Notes under the pieces: generated by a model
Databases searched by the model: none
Told to the model about the DNA's origin: nothing
Seen by the model: only the letters and a program-made list of their open reading frames with translations
Made by a program: the position numbers and the translations under genes
In this document: one piece after another, positions 52,001 to 61,449 of the stretch
Position numbering within the stretch: position 1 is the first letter of the stretch
Layout: every line of letters begins with the position of its first letter
Assembly (NCBI GenBank): GCA_963556495.2
Contig: OY747703.1
Location: 25,183,796 to 25,247,795, forward strand
DNA length: 64,000 nucleotides
Direction of reading: 5' to 3'
Origin: Valencia hispanica
Lineage: Eukaryota > Chordata > Actinopteri > Cyprinodontiformes > Valenciidae

Positions 52001-55000
52001 GGAATCATGATTAATTGTCTGAGATTATCCTGCAGAAAACAGAAGAGGAGATGGGGACTGAAAAACAAGACACACATATTTTGGCTGGAGAGAGATGGGT
52101 TAAGAAACTTCTAGACCTTTAGCTAAATGCTTCAATAGATTTGGGTGCATAGAGAAACCAATCCAGCAAATGAATGTCTGTAAAAGCTTGTGTAGCTTGC
52201 CTTTTTAGTGCAGCACTGAAAGGGTCCAAGACTTGCTTCAGTCTATAGGTAGCTTAGTTGTGTGAACAGCATGTGTAACTGCTGGTGAGGGTAAGGCAGG
52301 AATGTTAATGGCTTCTCACTGAGGAACAGAAGGCTGGGTTTTGGTGGCAGATACCGTTCATTTAGGCTTTTATGCAGAACAGTCTATTTGGTGGCTGATG
52401 GGTTGAAAAATCCCGCTGCAGTTGTGAAGCCACTTTGCTTCAGTATCAGCATTCAGTCCTCCTGATATCAACTGCATGAATTCTTATAGACCTGACATAA
52501 AGTTCAGCCATTCTTGAAGGGTTTTTCTAACACCTGCTCATTTGCATCTTTTAATGAAAACACATGGGGGGGCAGAAAGATTACCAGGGTTTTAAAGGAT
52601 ATCATTGTACAAGTATAAAGGTATCAGCAAGGAAAGGCTACCAAAGTTATGAAATACATAAATCATGGCACAGTGAAGCAAGTCATCAGTAATTAGAGAA
52701 AACAACTGGACAATAGTGACATTACAAAAACCTGATCAAAAGACGAGTAAAACTGGTCAAGGAGGCTACCAAGAGGCTGACATTGTTGTTAAGGTCCAGC
52801 AGGAATTCCTGCTAAATACTGGTTCGTTCTGCATGACAAAATCATTTTGTGTTTTGTCTCGACTGCTGAGAAGGGTTCCACAGTATAAGTATTTGTTTCA
52901 AAGTAAAGCTATTTATCTCCAAAACCCTTGCAGATTCAGAACTAGACAAGTTTGGAACAAAAGCAGCACTGTGAACCATTAGTAGAAGAAAAAAATCCTA
53001 TTACAGTAAAACATGCTGGTGGCAGCATCACGCGGTGGGGTTAATTTTCTTTAAATGGAGTTCCTGCTTTATGTCAAGATGGATGAAATTATGAACAGTT
53101 TAAAATGTTGTGCCGCAGATAGGTAGGATTTGGCTATGAATAATTGCTTAGGGCAATTATTAATAATTTTATGTAAAAATGACCAAGTTTAGGGGCACCA
53201 TCCTGGTGGATTGCAGGCAGGTTTGAACCAAACCCTCCAAGTGTGTGATAGAGAGCTGAGGGGGAAAAATAATTTAAATCTTACGAGGATAAATCCAAGA
53301 GTCCAGCACTAAATCTGAAGGAAAATCTGTGGGCTCACTTGAACAAAGCTGTAGACTTCAAAAGATTTCTTCACAATTTGGTACATTTGGGGAACTTTGC
53401 CAAGTCAAGATGTGGGATGCTGACAGATTCCAACCCAAGACGACTTGGACTGAATCAAAAAGTGCTTCAACAAGGTATTAGTTTAAGTATGTGTATAAAT
53501 ATACCACAATATTTCAATACTATATTTCTATTTAATATTTCTCCCTGGTAAATTTGTGTTTAAATGGACATATACAGAACATGTCACATGTCAGATGGAA
53601 AAACATTAATCACAATGCCATTTGAATGTTTGGAACATTTAAGATCCACAGCGTCTTGTCCTCAATGGGGAACAGTTCAGTGGTGATCTTAAAGAGATGT
53701 AAAACAGACACACAGTTCAAGATATAAGCATCACTGCCATCTTTTGATTTTGAGTCACTACAGAGCTCTATCAGTCTGCTTGTCTGACTGGCTCTGTATG
53801 CTACTTTACTTGCTACTGTGTGGTAATCTCACTCTGGGCTGATAACACAGCTGTTAACATGACTGATATATAGGCCACAGATCCACAAAGTGTGACGTCA
53901 ATGCAAAGCAGGAACAGAATCCGAAACATGTAAGGATCCGATTTAGAAAGCGATTACAAGACATGTTTTGCACAGTTTGTAATAGAGATAAGATACTGAT
54001 AAATGTCCAAAAGCTCACCAGATAATAGCTCCTGATTTGATGGACAAGAACGTTCAGTGTCTGGATCCTCTGACCTGGATCTCTGCAGACTTTGTTTGCA
54101 CACTGAGTTGCAGCTGAGGAATTTCTGAAAATGGGAAAACATGAAGCAGACATTTAAAACAACATATCTGCTGTTTCCAAACAGATAAAACCCCAGAACA
54201 AGCTGGTATGGATCAAGGCTCAGAATCTTCCATGAAAAGATGACTAGGGTCACCATTCATTCCTAACTTTAGCCTACATGACATCATCGCTCCAGACTGG
54301 GGTGGTTTTGAGCCAAATAGAGGGATTTTATTACACTTTTCACTGGCTGTACAGCAATTGTAGCCAACTGGATTGAGTCTAAAGGAGCCTGCAGTTGAGT
54401 CGACAAAGTGTGAACCCGAAATACACCAGAATCATATCATTTACAAGCCAGGATTTCTTGCAGATCAATATTTTCAACCCAGGGCTGCCTGCATGTCTTT
54501 CCATGCTGTTTGTCCTCTATCTAGACCTTTGTCTCCCATCTGTGTCCCACTGCCACTAAACAGCGGGTCCTAATCCCAAAAGGGTCTCCCAATCCTAGGG
54601 ATTATCCCGCCTCCTCCCCTTCCTTCCTTTCAGCATTGTTTTTATATTTAAAGCTGTGTAACCATGAGCGGGATGAGAAGAATGAATCCTGGCAAGTTAT
54701 TCACGAGGACAGTCTGAGGCCGTCTTCCTTTGCAGCACCTAACGTTCAGACCAGACTCTGCTGTTAGTCTTTAAAATGTCACTCTGCACAGATGTGGAGG
54801 CTAAGCACATGAACCATCAGTTAAGGCTTTTATTAAAGGATGAGGACAAAGCTGCCAGAACAGAAGGCAGGCAAATCATAATCTCTTAAGTAGCATCTTG
54901 ACAGTATGTATGATGTCCTTTATGTTTTGGCCGGTCTGATCAGTTTGTTTTTTGGCAGCCAGCATGCTTAGCCTCAGTCATAGGTCTTATGCTAATTTTA

Positions 55001-57392
55001 ACATTTTCTGAGAAACTCTAACCTAAAAGTAATGAGGAAGTTAAAATTAAAGTCGGCTGCTTGACAACAAAGATCCTCTTTATTTCTGCCGACAGACAAT
55101 AGTAGCCCTGTTGATGCCTGGATGCTGCACAAGCAGCTGCAAAATTACAATTACTCCTCAAGTAAATATCTCCAACACTGACAGGTCACACCCATTCACG
55201 CAAATATTTTATGATGTCACTAGTTTCGAAATGAAATCTGAAAATGTTCACACTCATATGATGCTGCAAGAGGTAAAGAGAGGTGCACTGACTTACATTT
55301 GAGCCATTATCTTGTTCAAAATCACTCCATCCAGAAGATCTGAAAAGTCCAAGTGGAAGCCCTCATCAGCTGGAAAGAATGTCTTCACCTACTCCCAAAA
55401 AAGAGATACAGGGGGTTTAAAGGGCTTTCCCAATCTCTAAGCTTGCATTGAGTCATCAAAACTCTATTAGGATTTAACCAATTACATAAGTGTAACAATA
55501 TGTAAACTTTTTATAGAATTAATTACATTTCAATCATTGCTTATTTTGTACATAATGAAGTTAGCTACCTTTTTTAAAGATAATTTTACTGCCTTAAAGT
55601 TGAGATACTACAAGCAATATTCACTGATTCATATTCAATTCAAAATACTTTATTGATCCCAGAGGGAAATTAAGTGTTGTTATAGCTCATAAAGTTAATT
55701 CTTTAAGGAGTTGTTGTAGATCATGATGGCTGTGGGCAGGAAGGATTTCCTGTAGCGGTCTGTGTTACAGCGAAACTAAAGAGGCCTTCCAACTGAAGAC
55801 ACTCTGTTGTTTCAGGATCGTCTCATGAAGAGGATGCTCAGAGTTGTCCATAATTCTTTTGATTTTATGAAGAATCCTTCTTTGCATTATCATCTCCAGA
55901 TGTTCCACAGTTGTCCCCAGAACAGAACCAGCCTTCTTTATCAGGTTGTTTAGCCTTTTTAAGTCCCTGGCTCTGATGCTGCTACCCCAATAGATGATGG
56001 CTGAAGAGATTACACTCTCCACAACGGACTTGTAGAAGATTTGCAGCATTTTGCTGCAAACCAGTATATGCAAATCAGGCATACCATTATAACCATTATC
56101 TCTGCATCTTGACACCTGTCAGTGGATGGCACAGGGCTGGCCTAAGGTTGCTTACAGGGCAGTGTTTCCCAACTCTGGTGCTCCAGGCACACTGCCCTGC
56201 ATGTTTTAGATGCTTAACTGCTTTAGCACACCTGTTTCCAACGATTGCAGTTCAGTAAAAGCAGGTTAATCAGTCATCAGCTGAAATCAGGTGTGCTAAA
56301 GCAGGTAAACATCTAAAGTATGCAGGCCTCTGTGCCTTGAGGAGCAGGGTTGAAAAACAATGGTATAGGGCTGAGGCAGAAATTGATTGGGGGCCCCTTT
56401 TCCTGTTCTGAACTTCAAGACAGTAGGAATAATCTTTGACAATGAAGACAGAAGCTTCCAGCGTGTCTTCAAGTAACGTGGGCCTGTTATGATGAAAGCA
56501 AACCATGACATGCCTTATAAATGAAGATATGCTGTTGATTCAGTCTACGGGCAGAAAAAGATGGCCATCATACCCGAGCAGATGTTTAAAGTTATAAACC
56601 TCTGTGGTCCATGCTAGACGTGTACGTTAATGCCCGTTCTGATACAGAGCTGTCAGAATACACAGTGTGTACCAGTTTGCTAAATCCAGGGCTGCATAGC
56701 CACATAGTCAGGTTGCCCATGCTGCTCAGGATGTTATGCCTGATCAGTGTATGAAAAACATATAAACTGTTCAGAAAAAAAATTGTATTTCAATCCAGAG
56801 TTTTTCCTTTAAAATACATTTATGGTTTTTTTTTCCCACTTGTTTTCATTTTTGTTTTCATTCAATCTGAGGTCCCTCTGCATTGAAGTGTTGTTTAAAC
56901 AGATTACCACTGCGCAATATAATTTAAGTTAAAATGTCTGAAAATCCATGTTTATATTTTGTTTAAAGAGATGATAGAAGTTGTCAAAAGTATTCATAGA
57001 AGTTTAAAATGTGTAGGACTACAAATATTTTTGGGGAAAATTTTGAATTTGCACTTTACCCAAGAGACAGGTGGAGCACAAATAGAAGGCCCCCAAAGTA
57101 TTAAGGAACTACTGTAGCCTATATATAAACATTAATAGATGTTGATTTTTCTCAAAATGTTTAGGTAGGACTTGCTAACAAAATTCAAGTTTTTTTTAAA
57201 TGTTAGAGTAAACCAATATTTACTTCTATTTACAATTATAATGGATTAGAATTAAAATAAATTAGATTTTTTTAATATATATCCTCTAAAATTCCTTTTA
57301 CAGTGTGCTGAGCGGTCTCCGCTACTTACCCAAGTGACAAGGGGGCTCAGCATGAACTGATCCAGGGAGGCCAGAAAAACGCCACTTTCCAT
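25831..57392 (-). CDS. Girdin/daple (CCDC88) family HOOK and coiled-coil protein
   Basis: Twenty-seven coding exons reconstructed from GT/AG sites and family similarity: 57330-57392, 55297-55388, 54019-54124, 51960-52029, 50913-50971, 50744-50827, 50519-50659, 45105-45292, 43168-43249, 41559-41717, 41184-41330, 40668-40812, 39047-39625, 38750-38955, 38457-38651, 37809-37930, 37573-37711, 37231-37404, 34791-34952, 34389-34666, 33929-34072, 33669-33855, 33381-33526, 31900-31992, 30782-31009, 28628-28929 and 25831-26897. The total is 5358 nt, 1785 aa, and every junction keeps phase. Layout: HOOK domain (about 1-200), coiled coil (about 210-1280), basic [15 protein letters not shown] block (about 1260), then a Ser-rich tail with [18 protein letters not shown]. 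Family members are cytoplasmic scaffolds that bind microtubules/dynein (HOOK) and membranes or actin (C-terminus) and act in cell migration and trafficking. Which paralogue this is (a, b or c) I cannot settle. No GBA motif was found. Confidence 0.88.
27060..28060 (+). mobile_element. Tc1-like transposase relic in CCDC88-family intron
   Basis: This is a decayed plus-strand transposase. The last third, near 27795-27905, reads like the Tc1 block around DNDPKHTA...WPSQSPDLNPIE (here [15 protein letters not shown], then LTSIPFKTH in shifted frames). The copy lies between exons 26 and 27, antisense to the host gene. Inverted ends were not precisely located. Confidence 0.55.
29140..30075 (-). mobile_element. 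Tc1-like transposon relic
   Basis: The left end (AAAGTATTTACAACCATGAC, TGATAGGCCAAGAAAAAAGT) and the right end (GGCGGTATGAAGCCTTTGCA) match the fish Tc1 family seen at 6118-7600. The interior read on the minus strand has eroded transposase segments, including the region that corresponds to the LEELQ...CKEEW C-terminal part. It is inactive and lies between exons 25 and 26 of the CCDC88-family gene. Confidence 0.65.
31560..31685 (+). repeat. L2/SINE-type 3' tail
   Basis: GTGTGAAGCGCTTTGGGGTC followed by an AAGCACTATACAAGTACAGG segment and a repeated ACCATTT motif is the usual 3' terminus of fish L2-derived elements. Only the tail is present. Confidence 0.6.
31900..45292 (-). CDS. CCDC88-family exons 8-24: coiled-coil rod
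   Basis: Heptad-rich sequence closely follows the girdin rod, e.g. [80 protein letters not shown] and [18 protein letters not shown]. Exon 8 begins with a low-complexity linker (Ser/Pro and a run of seven Gln, from CAG units near 45180-45202). Exon 13 (39047-39625) starts and ends as coiled coil, but about 130 residues in the middle are Ser/Thr/His/Cys-rich without heptads, where the girdin rod is continuous coil. Exon 10 ends in a weak donor (GAG|GTGGAA). Confidence 0.88.
34120..34360 (+). mobile_element. Tc1-like 3' end fragment
   Basis: GGGCTGAATAGAAATGTACA, then TTTGTATTTGTGAAAAAAAT, and a decayed inverted repeat ending in CATGGGACATGAATACTG match the terminal part of the same fish Tc1 family. 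The fragment is in the intron between CCDC88-family exons 20 and 21, beginning about 50 bases from exon 21. Confidence 0.6.
35010..37130. other. Intron without recognised elements
   Basis: This is the long intron between CCDC88-family exons 18 and 19. It is AT-rich. I recognise no coding exon and no clear transposon in it. Confidence 0.4.
37957..38367. mobile_element. Short Tc1-derived MITE-like copy
   Basis: The left end CACTGCCTTGCAAAAGAATT and the right end TTTTCACAAGTCACAGTA are the inverted termini of the Tc1 family. Only about 410 bases lie between them, with CAGAACAGCTGGATTCATAC from the 5' leader. It is an internally deleted, non-autonomous copy in the intron between CCDC88-family exons 15 and 16. 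Confidence 0.65.
42115..42195 (+). mobile_element. Tc1-like inverted-repeat fragment
   Basis: TTACAACCAAAAACTGTATT followed by TTATTGAGATTTCACGTGTT and GACCAACACAAAGTAGTG matches the inner part of the Tc1 long inverted repeat. No other part of the element is seen nearby. Confidence 0.55.
42893..42950 (+). repeat. LINE 3' tail with TAGAA repeats
   Basis: A short (TAGAA)n run leads into TTTTTTATTGTCCCACAAAG and GGGAAATTC, a common fish LINE 3' end seen here in reverse complement. Only the tail is present. Confidence 0.5.
45900..46190 (+). mobile_element. Possible LTR-retrotransposon fragment
   Basis: Segments such as CACCTGCAACCACTAATTAG, CAGTATATTTAAGCAGTCC, ACTCGCTGGTCTGTTGTC, TTCTTGTTCCCTGCCAACAC and CATTTGGGTCCTCATTACAC are reminiscent of fish gypsy-type LTRs. 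Boundaries and a partner LTR were not found. The preceding 45540-45900 is T-rich and unassigned. Confidence 0.35.
46362..47770 (-). mobile_element. Tc1-like transposon, interrupted by a nested insertion
   Basis: The two halves 46362-46644 and 47410-47770 form one decayed Tc1-like element read on the minus strand. The left half contains the CAGAAAGTGAAACTCGTATA end region and CTCCAGACTCTGGGACCTTG. The right half contains CTTCAGCCTCAGTCCACTCG, TTCCTTCCACACAACCTTTT and GTGGTTACCCTCCTTGTGGA, the antisense of the transposase N-terminal helix-turn-helix region. They are separated exactly by the element listed at 46648-47406. Confidence 0.65.
46648..47406. mobile_element. Harbinger-like non-autonomous element with CTG duplication
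   Basis: The ends are GGGTCTCATT (46648-46657) and AATGAGACCC (47397-47406), a perfect 10-bp inverted repeat. Copies of CTG flank it (46645-46647 and 47407-47409), a 3-bp target duplication as in PIF/Harbinger elements. The right part contains TACGCAAAGTTTTATAAATG, typical of such fish elements. The left part carries an unrelated LINE-type 3' tail (TGTGAAGCACTTTGACCGTC, then CTCTATATAGATATACTTTG at about 46993-47050), so something had inserted in it in turn. No intact transposase is present. Confidence 0.6.
47984..50250 (-). mobile_element. 5'-truncated CR1/L2-group LINE with intact RT ORF
   Basis: This minus-strand LINE lies in CCDC88-family intron 7, in the sense orientation of the host gene. 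The 3' end on the plus strand begins ATATATATAACCTTTATTTA, then ACCCATTGAGATCAAAACC and CAAGGGTGACCTGGCC, a common fish LINE terminus. The frame is open from about 50250, where the 5' truncation falls, to the stop at 48229. Endonuclease sequence is absent. The exact clade (Rex1-like CR1 or L2) is not certain. Confidence 0.8.
48229..50245 (-). CDS. LINE reverse transcriptase, partial ORF2
   Basis: About 670 uninterrupted codons. Recognisable blocks in order: [12 protein letters not shown] (pre-RT linker), [60 protein letters not shown], the catalytic [33 protein letters not shown], the second catalytic motif [23 protein letters not shown], and a C-terminal domain ending ...[12 protein letters not shown]. 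The frame continues upstream of the usual start candidates because the element is 5' truncated, so no native start exists. Without the endonuclease it should not mobilise itself. The intact reading frame implies recent insertion. Confidence 0.85.
50519..57392 (-). CDS. CCDC88-family exons 1-7: HOOK domain
   Basis: These exons encode the calponin-homology-like HOOK domain. Order of seen segments: [125 protein letters not shown] and [11 protein letters not shown]. The start ATG (57392) fits the family N-terminus directly before SPLVTW. Exon 7 ends with a less usual donor (GAA|GTACAG). Introns here contain a Tc1 relic (52650-53560), an L2 fragment and a hAT MITE. Confidence 0.9.
52650..53560 (+). 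mobile_element. Tc1-like transposase relic
   Basis: Decayed plus-strand transposase. ATGCTGGTGGCAGCATCACG followed by CGGTGGGG matches the conserved GGGSIMVWG segment, and pieces of the C-terminal region follow (AAATCTGAAGGAAAATCTGT, TGGGCTCACTTGAACAAAGC, from the [13 protein letters not shown] end). Multiple stops are present. It is antisense to the CCDC88-family gene, between exons 3 and 4. Confidence 0.6.
55638..56115 (-). mobile_element. L2-type LINE 3' fragment
   Basis: The frame on the minus strand reads [40 protein letters not shown] and [20 protein letters not shown], then a shorter tail. The 3' end on the plus strand is ATTCAATTCAAAATACTTTA followed by TTGATCCCAGAGGG. It belongs to the same family as 1060-1750 and is better preserved. 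It lies in CCDC88-family intron 1 (between exons 1 and 2). Confidence 0.8.
56160..56362. mobile_element. hAT MITE, near complete
   Basis: The left end CAGTGTTTCCCAACTCTGGT and the right end GGGTTGAAAAACAATG form a long imperfect palindrome. Internal words such as TAGCACACCTG and CAGGTGTGCTA pair with each other. Flanks TTACAGGG (56152-56159) and GTATAGGG (56363-56370) look like an 8-bp target duplication with two changes. It is a non-coding hAT derivative very common in fish genomes. Confidence 0.7.
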
Positions 57393-59782
57393 CGTCTCTA
57401 AAAGCTTGCGTTTTATCCCAACAAGAAGTCCAAGTCCTCTGAACCGAGATCGCGACACCTTTTGTTTATTATTTAGAGGCGCTTCATTCAGGTCGTCCCC
57501 TCCATTTCATTTAGACAACGTCCGAGTTGCGTTTTTTAAAACTCTAGATTTGTCTTCAACGCATCCGCATTTGGTCCCGCAACAACACCCAGACACGGAC
57601 AGACATCCTCCCTCGTCGTTTGCTGCAAAGGCATCTGCCGTCTGTATCCCACGATCCCTCCTCCTCCTCCTCCCAGTCGCCCGGCCGTCACCCAGGGAGA
57701 GTCAGATATTTAAACAGATGGACTGTAACAAAAAAAAAAAATCCCCATAACAAATAAAAACATATGCACATATATATGTATATATATCTTCTTTTAAATT
57801 GGCCCACACCTTGTTTTAAAGCCAAGTGCTAAAAGAGCGAACTGGCCGTTACCATGGTGACAACGCACTCACCACCTCGGGTCAAATCTAAACTGACAGG
57901 AACGCGCTGTGATTGCGTCGTTTCTTAGTGGTCCACACCGTTTACTGAGAAGGGGAAAAAAAAACTTACTGCGCCAAACTTCGGGTGCAATGAGGTGTCG
58001 TTTGATGAAGCACCATCACCATCTTGTGGCTAAAAGTGAACCTGTTTCACAATCCATCCATCCATTCATTCGTTCACTTTATTAATTTTTCTGAAAGGTT
58101 TCGCTGAATAGTTTGTTAAAAAACATCTGAAACTGTCAAGCTTTCATAATAATAGTTGGAATGTCAGAACATTAGTATGTTTTAATGTTCTTTATGTGTT
58201 TGATGTTGTTCTTTTCGGTTTTTGTTATTTTTATTGCTGCTTTTATTTTTCCCCCAATCACCCAAAGCAACTTGAATTGCCTTGTTGCTGAACGTGTCCT
58301 TTCCAAATACATTTGCCTTACCCTCATAACCCAATGTTTACCTCTAGAATCATAACTTTTGAGTAAATTGGGTTTTCTTGTTTCAACAAAAGAATATGCC
58401 AATGACACCGATGTTACTGATTGTTTTCCTTTACCAGTAGATCCTGCTGTTACTTCTGCTGGACAGATTCAGTTTCATTTTAGAAAGATCCAAAACAGTT
58501 GGACCGAGCCATGTTCCAAAAACATCTGACCTTTTTTCCTTCTGTCTGTAGCCAGACTCGGACAACGGGGAGATCGAGACTGCTCTTTTAAAATTCCTTC
58601 TAACCAGTAAGGTGAAGGAAATCACTTTCAAAATGATTAATTGGCTTTATTCAACTGAAGAGTTTGTGCTGAAATAATATTGACAGGTGTCAATAAAAAT
58701 GTATAACCTTTAGAAAAAAAATACATTTTTTGTATTTTTGCATTGACAAGATTTGAGGATTCTGCCTTTATTTGTTTTGATTCCCCTTTAACTTATCACA
58801 AACTATTTTCTCCACATACTAAGCTAAAAAAGGCAAAAAAAGAGAAAAAGCACTAAAGGGTAGGCTATACATGTTCTACTTTCGAACCATATTTTTGTTT
58901 CTAAGATGAAACCTAAAGGTATGTTAATACCAAACAGCATTTCCCTAAAGCAATTATATATGTACACAACAGCAGTTTTAAAATGACGATTTCATTTATT
59001 AAGGGAAAACGCCTTTGCCAAACAAACTCACATCATGTGAAAAGGTTTGACCTTAAGATCACAAACTGATGGCTATAAGTTCTCCTTCTGGATTTTCAGT
59101 TTGGGATCAGAATTCATGGTTCTTTCACTTACTGCAAGTCATCAATGTCCTGAACCAGCAAAAAATCCCCCAGACCATCATACCTCACGCTGAAGCCCAT
59201 GATCATGATGCTCTTGTTTGGTTAAAATTTGTGTACACTAGTTGGTCATCCTGCAAATCCCAGCATGCAGAAATAAAGCCACCACCAATTGGGGGGGGAA
59301 AGGACACATTTTCACTCAGATGATTCACATTGCCTAAAACACCTGCCCCACTCTCTGCCTGCCATCTAGGAGATGGACTGGGTAACAGTAACAAGTTATA
59401 TAGTGTAAAATGGAAACTCATTCATTCTTTAAAGAGAAAAAGTAACGGACCATTAAGTAAAACTGAATGTATGCTAAGTAGATGTCATAAACAGCTCATA
59501 TTTTTGTTATTATGTTGCTTGCATATATAGTGTAGTTGAATATTGGTTGCATTCATCATGCAGTGTAACATGCTCACATCATAGCTTATAACTCACTGAG
59601 TATATGGTTGCCACTGGTGTATTTTGCAGCTGCGTCAAAGCTACTTTTTGACTGAATATTTCAGATTAATGTTGAATTTCGATCAATTAGTGTGATTATA
59701 AACTTTCATCTGTGTAAATGTTTGTAAAATTTGCAGTGCTCAGGTACAGACAGTGTAAGTATCTAATTGCACAGGTATGTGC
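57393..59782. other. CCDC88-family promoter side and intergenic DNA
   Basis: Just upstream of the minus-strand start codon is a GC-richer patch with a CCTCCTCCTCCTCC run (about 57657-57672) and CpG-containing sequence to about 57960, a plausible promoter. The rest (58000-59780) is AT-rich, with a short CCATCCATCCATTCATTC run near 58053. No exon was recognised. A minus-strand AATAAA is complementary to 58995-59000 and could serve the PLD-family gene to the right. Confidence 0.4.
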
Positions 59783-61449
59783 TTATAAAGGGTTGGTCCA
59801 CTCATTTTCCTCCTTGGTTTCCCAGTGATTCTTAGACCATTGCAAAAGTCTATATTTTCCCTGCTGATCTTTGCTTCTTAGTAGGTTCTTGGCATAACGT
59901 GACCTCCAGTCTCTCTCAAATGAAGCTTTAATGTGCTCTAGGATTGTCGCTCTTTTGTCTTTGGTACCGTCTTTCATCCTGAGAACCAGTCCAACTCCTG
60001 CATTTATTGCAAAATCGCTCCCAACCCAGTCGTGGTTTCCTGTGAACCAAAGCAGAGATAATATTTAGTGTGAAAGTTCTTTTTTTTCAGAAGTGTTACT
60101 TATCATAATTAGGAATTATGACTTTCCAACCTCTGTTAAGATGCTCATCTCACAAGGCGATGCCTGACTACTGTAATGTATCTCATGTTATAGCACCTCT
60201 TTAAATCTAACACACTTTTCCTCAACTCCTGGCTGTTCTATGTTTCCCATGCTCATTTTTGAAATAAGGATAATAGCAAGAAAATCTCATGTTTTTTTGC
60301 GTTTTGTGTAAAACAAAGGCAAACCAAAAGTTTGATTGGCATAAACACAGTCTCAGGAAAACGTATTGTATTTGTCATACTACAATCACAAGTCTCTGGG
60401 TTTTTTTTAAAATTGGGATTTTTTTTCTTTTTTTTTTCAGGTGATAACTCAAAGTATTGTTAGATTTTTGCTTTGTATAATATATTGTCACATTTTTACA
60501 TTTTCTATGAAAAAAATCTGGTTCAGTTAAATGATTAAAATCCTAAAAGAAATATGACATTCATGAAAAACAAACATAATTTTATGGTTGACCACATTTG
60601 TATATGAGACGATATTCATCTTTTTAACAAAATCTTGGAAACTAAATGATTTAGAACTTTCTGACATTTTTTTTTGTTTCAGATGTTCCTCCTTTTGAAA
60701 AATGTACTGATGCTGTAAAGTGCATTTTATTGCATGCAATTGTATTGCAAATAGCATCCACTAAAAACAGTCTCAAAATTGCATACCGAGGTAGACAGCA
60801 TTGTCAGTCACCATGTACTTGTTGTGGTTGAGTCCCAGTTGAAAGTCCTCCTTCTGTTCCTTGTGACTGAAAAACCTCTATGAAGTAATGAAATCAATTT
60901 GATTCAGTCTGAATAATAAAAATGTACAGTGTGACACTGTTACAACTTCCACTGATTCACCTACCACCTCCAGGGAACAGTTGTGAAGCTGCATGCAAAG
61001 AGACTTGAGGGAGGTCACAAAGTTAAAGGTGAGGGGGTGAGTTTTCTTCCAGAAGCTTATGAGCAGACGGACCTTGACCCCTCTGAGCACCACAGCTTCT
61101 CTGATCAGCTCATCGATTGTTGACCAATATCTGCAGACAGTTTTGAAAATAAATTTTCCTCATATCAAGCTGGTGCACTCAGAATAAGAAGTTAGTTTAC
61201 CTAGCTGTGCCATGGAAGATGCACAAACAGAAAACTAGATTCATAACTACCTCCAAATAAGAAATTTAAATGTCAAAGCTTTTCCACACTCACACACCTT
61301 GTGACTGAAGTTCCTCTGAAACTCCTTTTGACCAGAGGAAGATAATCAGTCACTGAAATGAAGATAAAGGTCTTTGCATTCTGGATGACTTGATAGATGG
61401 CGTCTAAATCCCTCGTGCGATCTTTGGGACAGAAGTGTTCAGGGGAGGT
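59783..61449 (-). CDS. PLD3/4/5-type phospholipase D family protein, 3' part
   Basis: Four terminal exons on the minus strand: 61298-61449, 60965-61130, 60787-60877 and 59783-60039. They are in consistent phase and give 221 aa. Seen segments are TSPEHFCPKDRTRDLDAIYQ, AKTFIFISVTDYLPLVKRSF, LRGVKVRLLISFWKKTHPL, then the second HKD motif as LNHNKYMVTDNAVYLG (H-x-K-x4-D complete), followed by NHDWVGSDFAINAGVGLVL. The layout matches the single-pass lumenal PLD3/PLD4/PLD5 group; PLD3 and PLD4 act as endolysosomal 5' exonucleases, while PLD5 is considered inactive. The first HKD half lies beyond the right edge or was not found. The usual TSNWS after the second HKD is changed to NHDWV here. The paralogue (PLD5-like or a fish-specific member) is unresolved. 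Confidence 0.85.
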
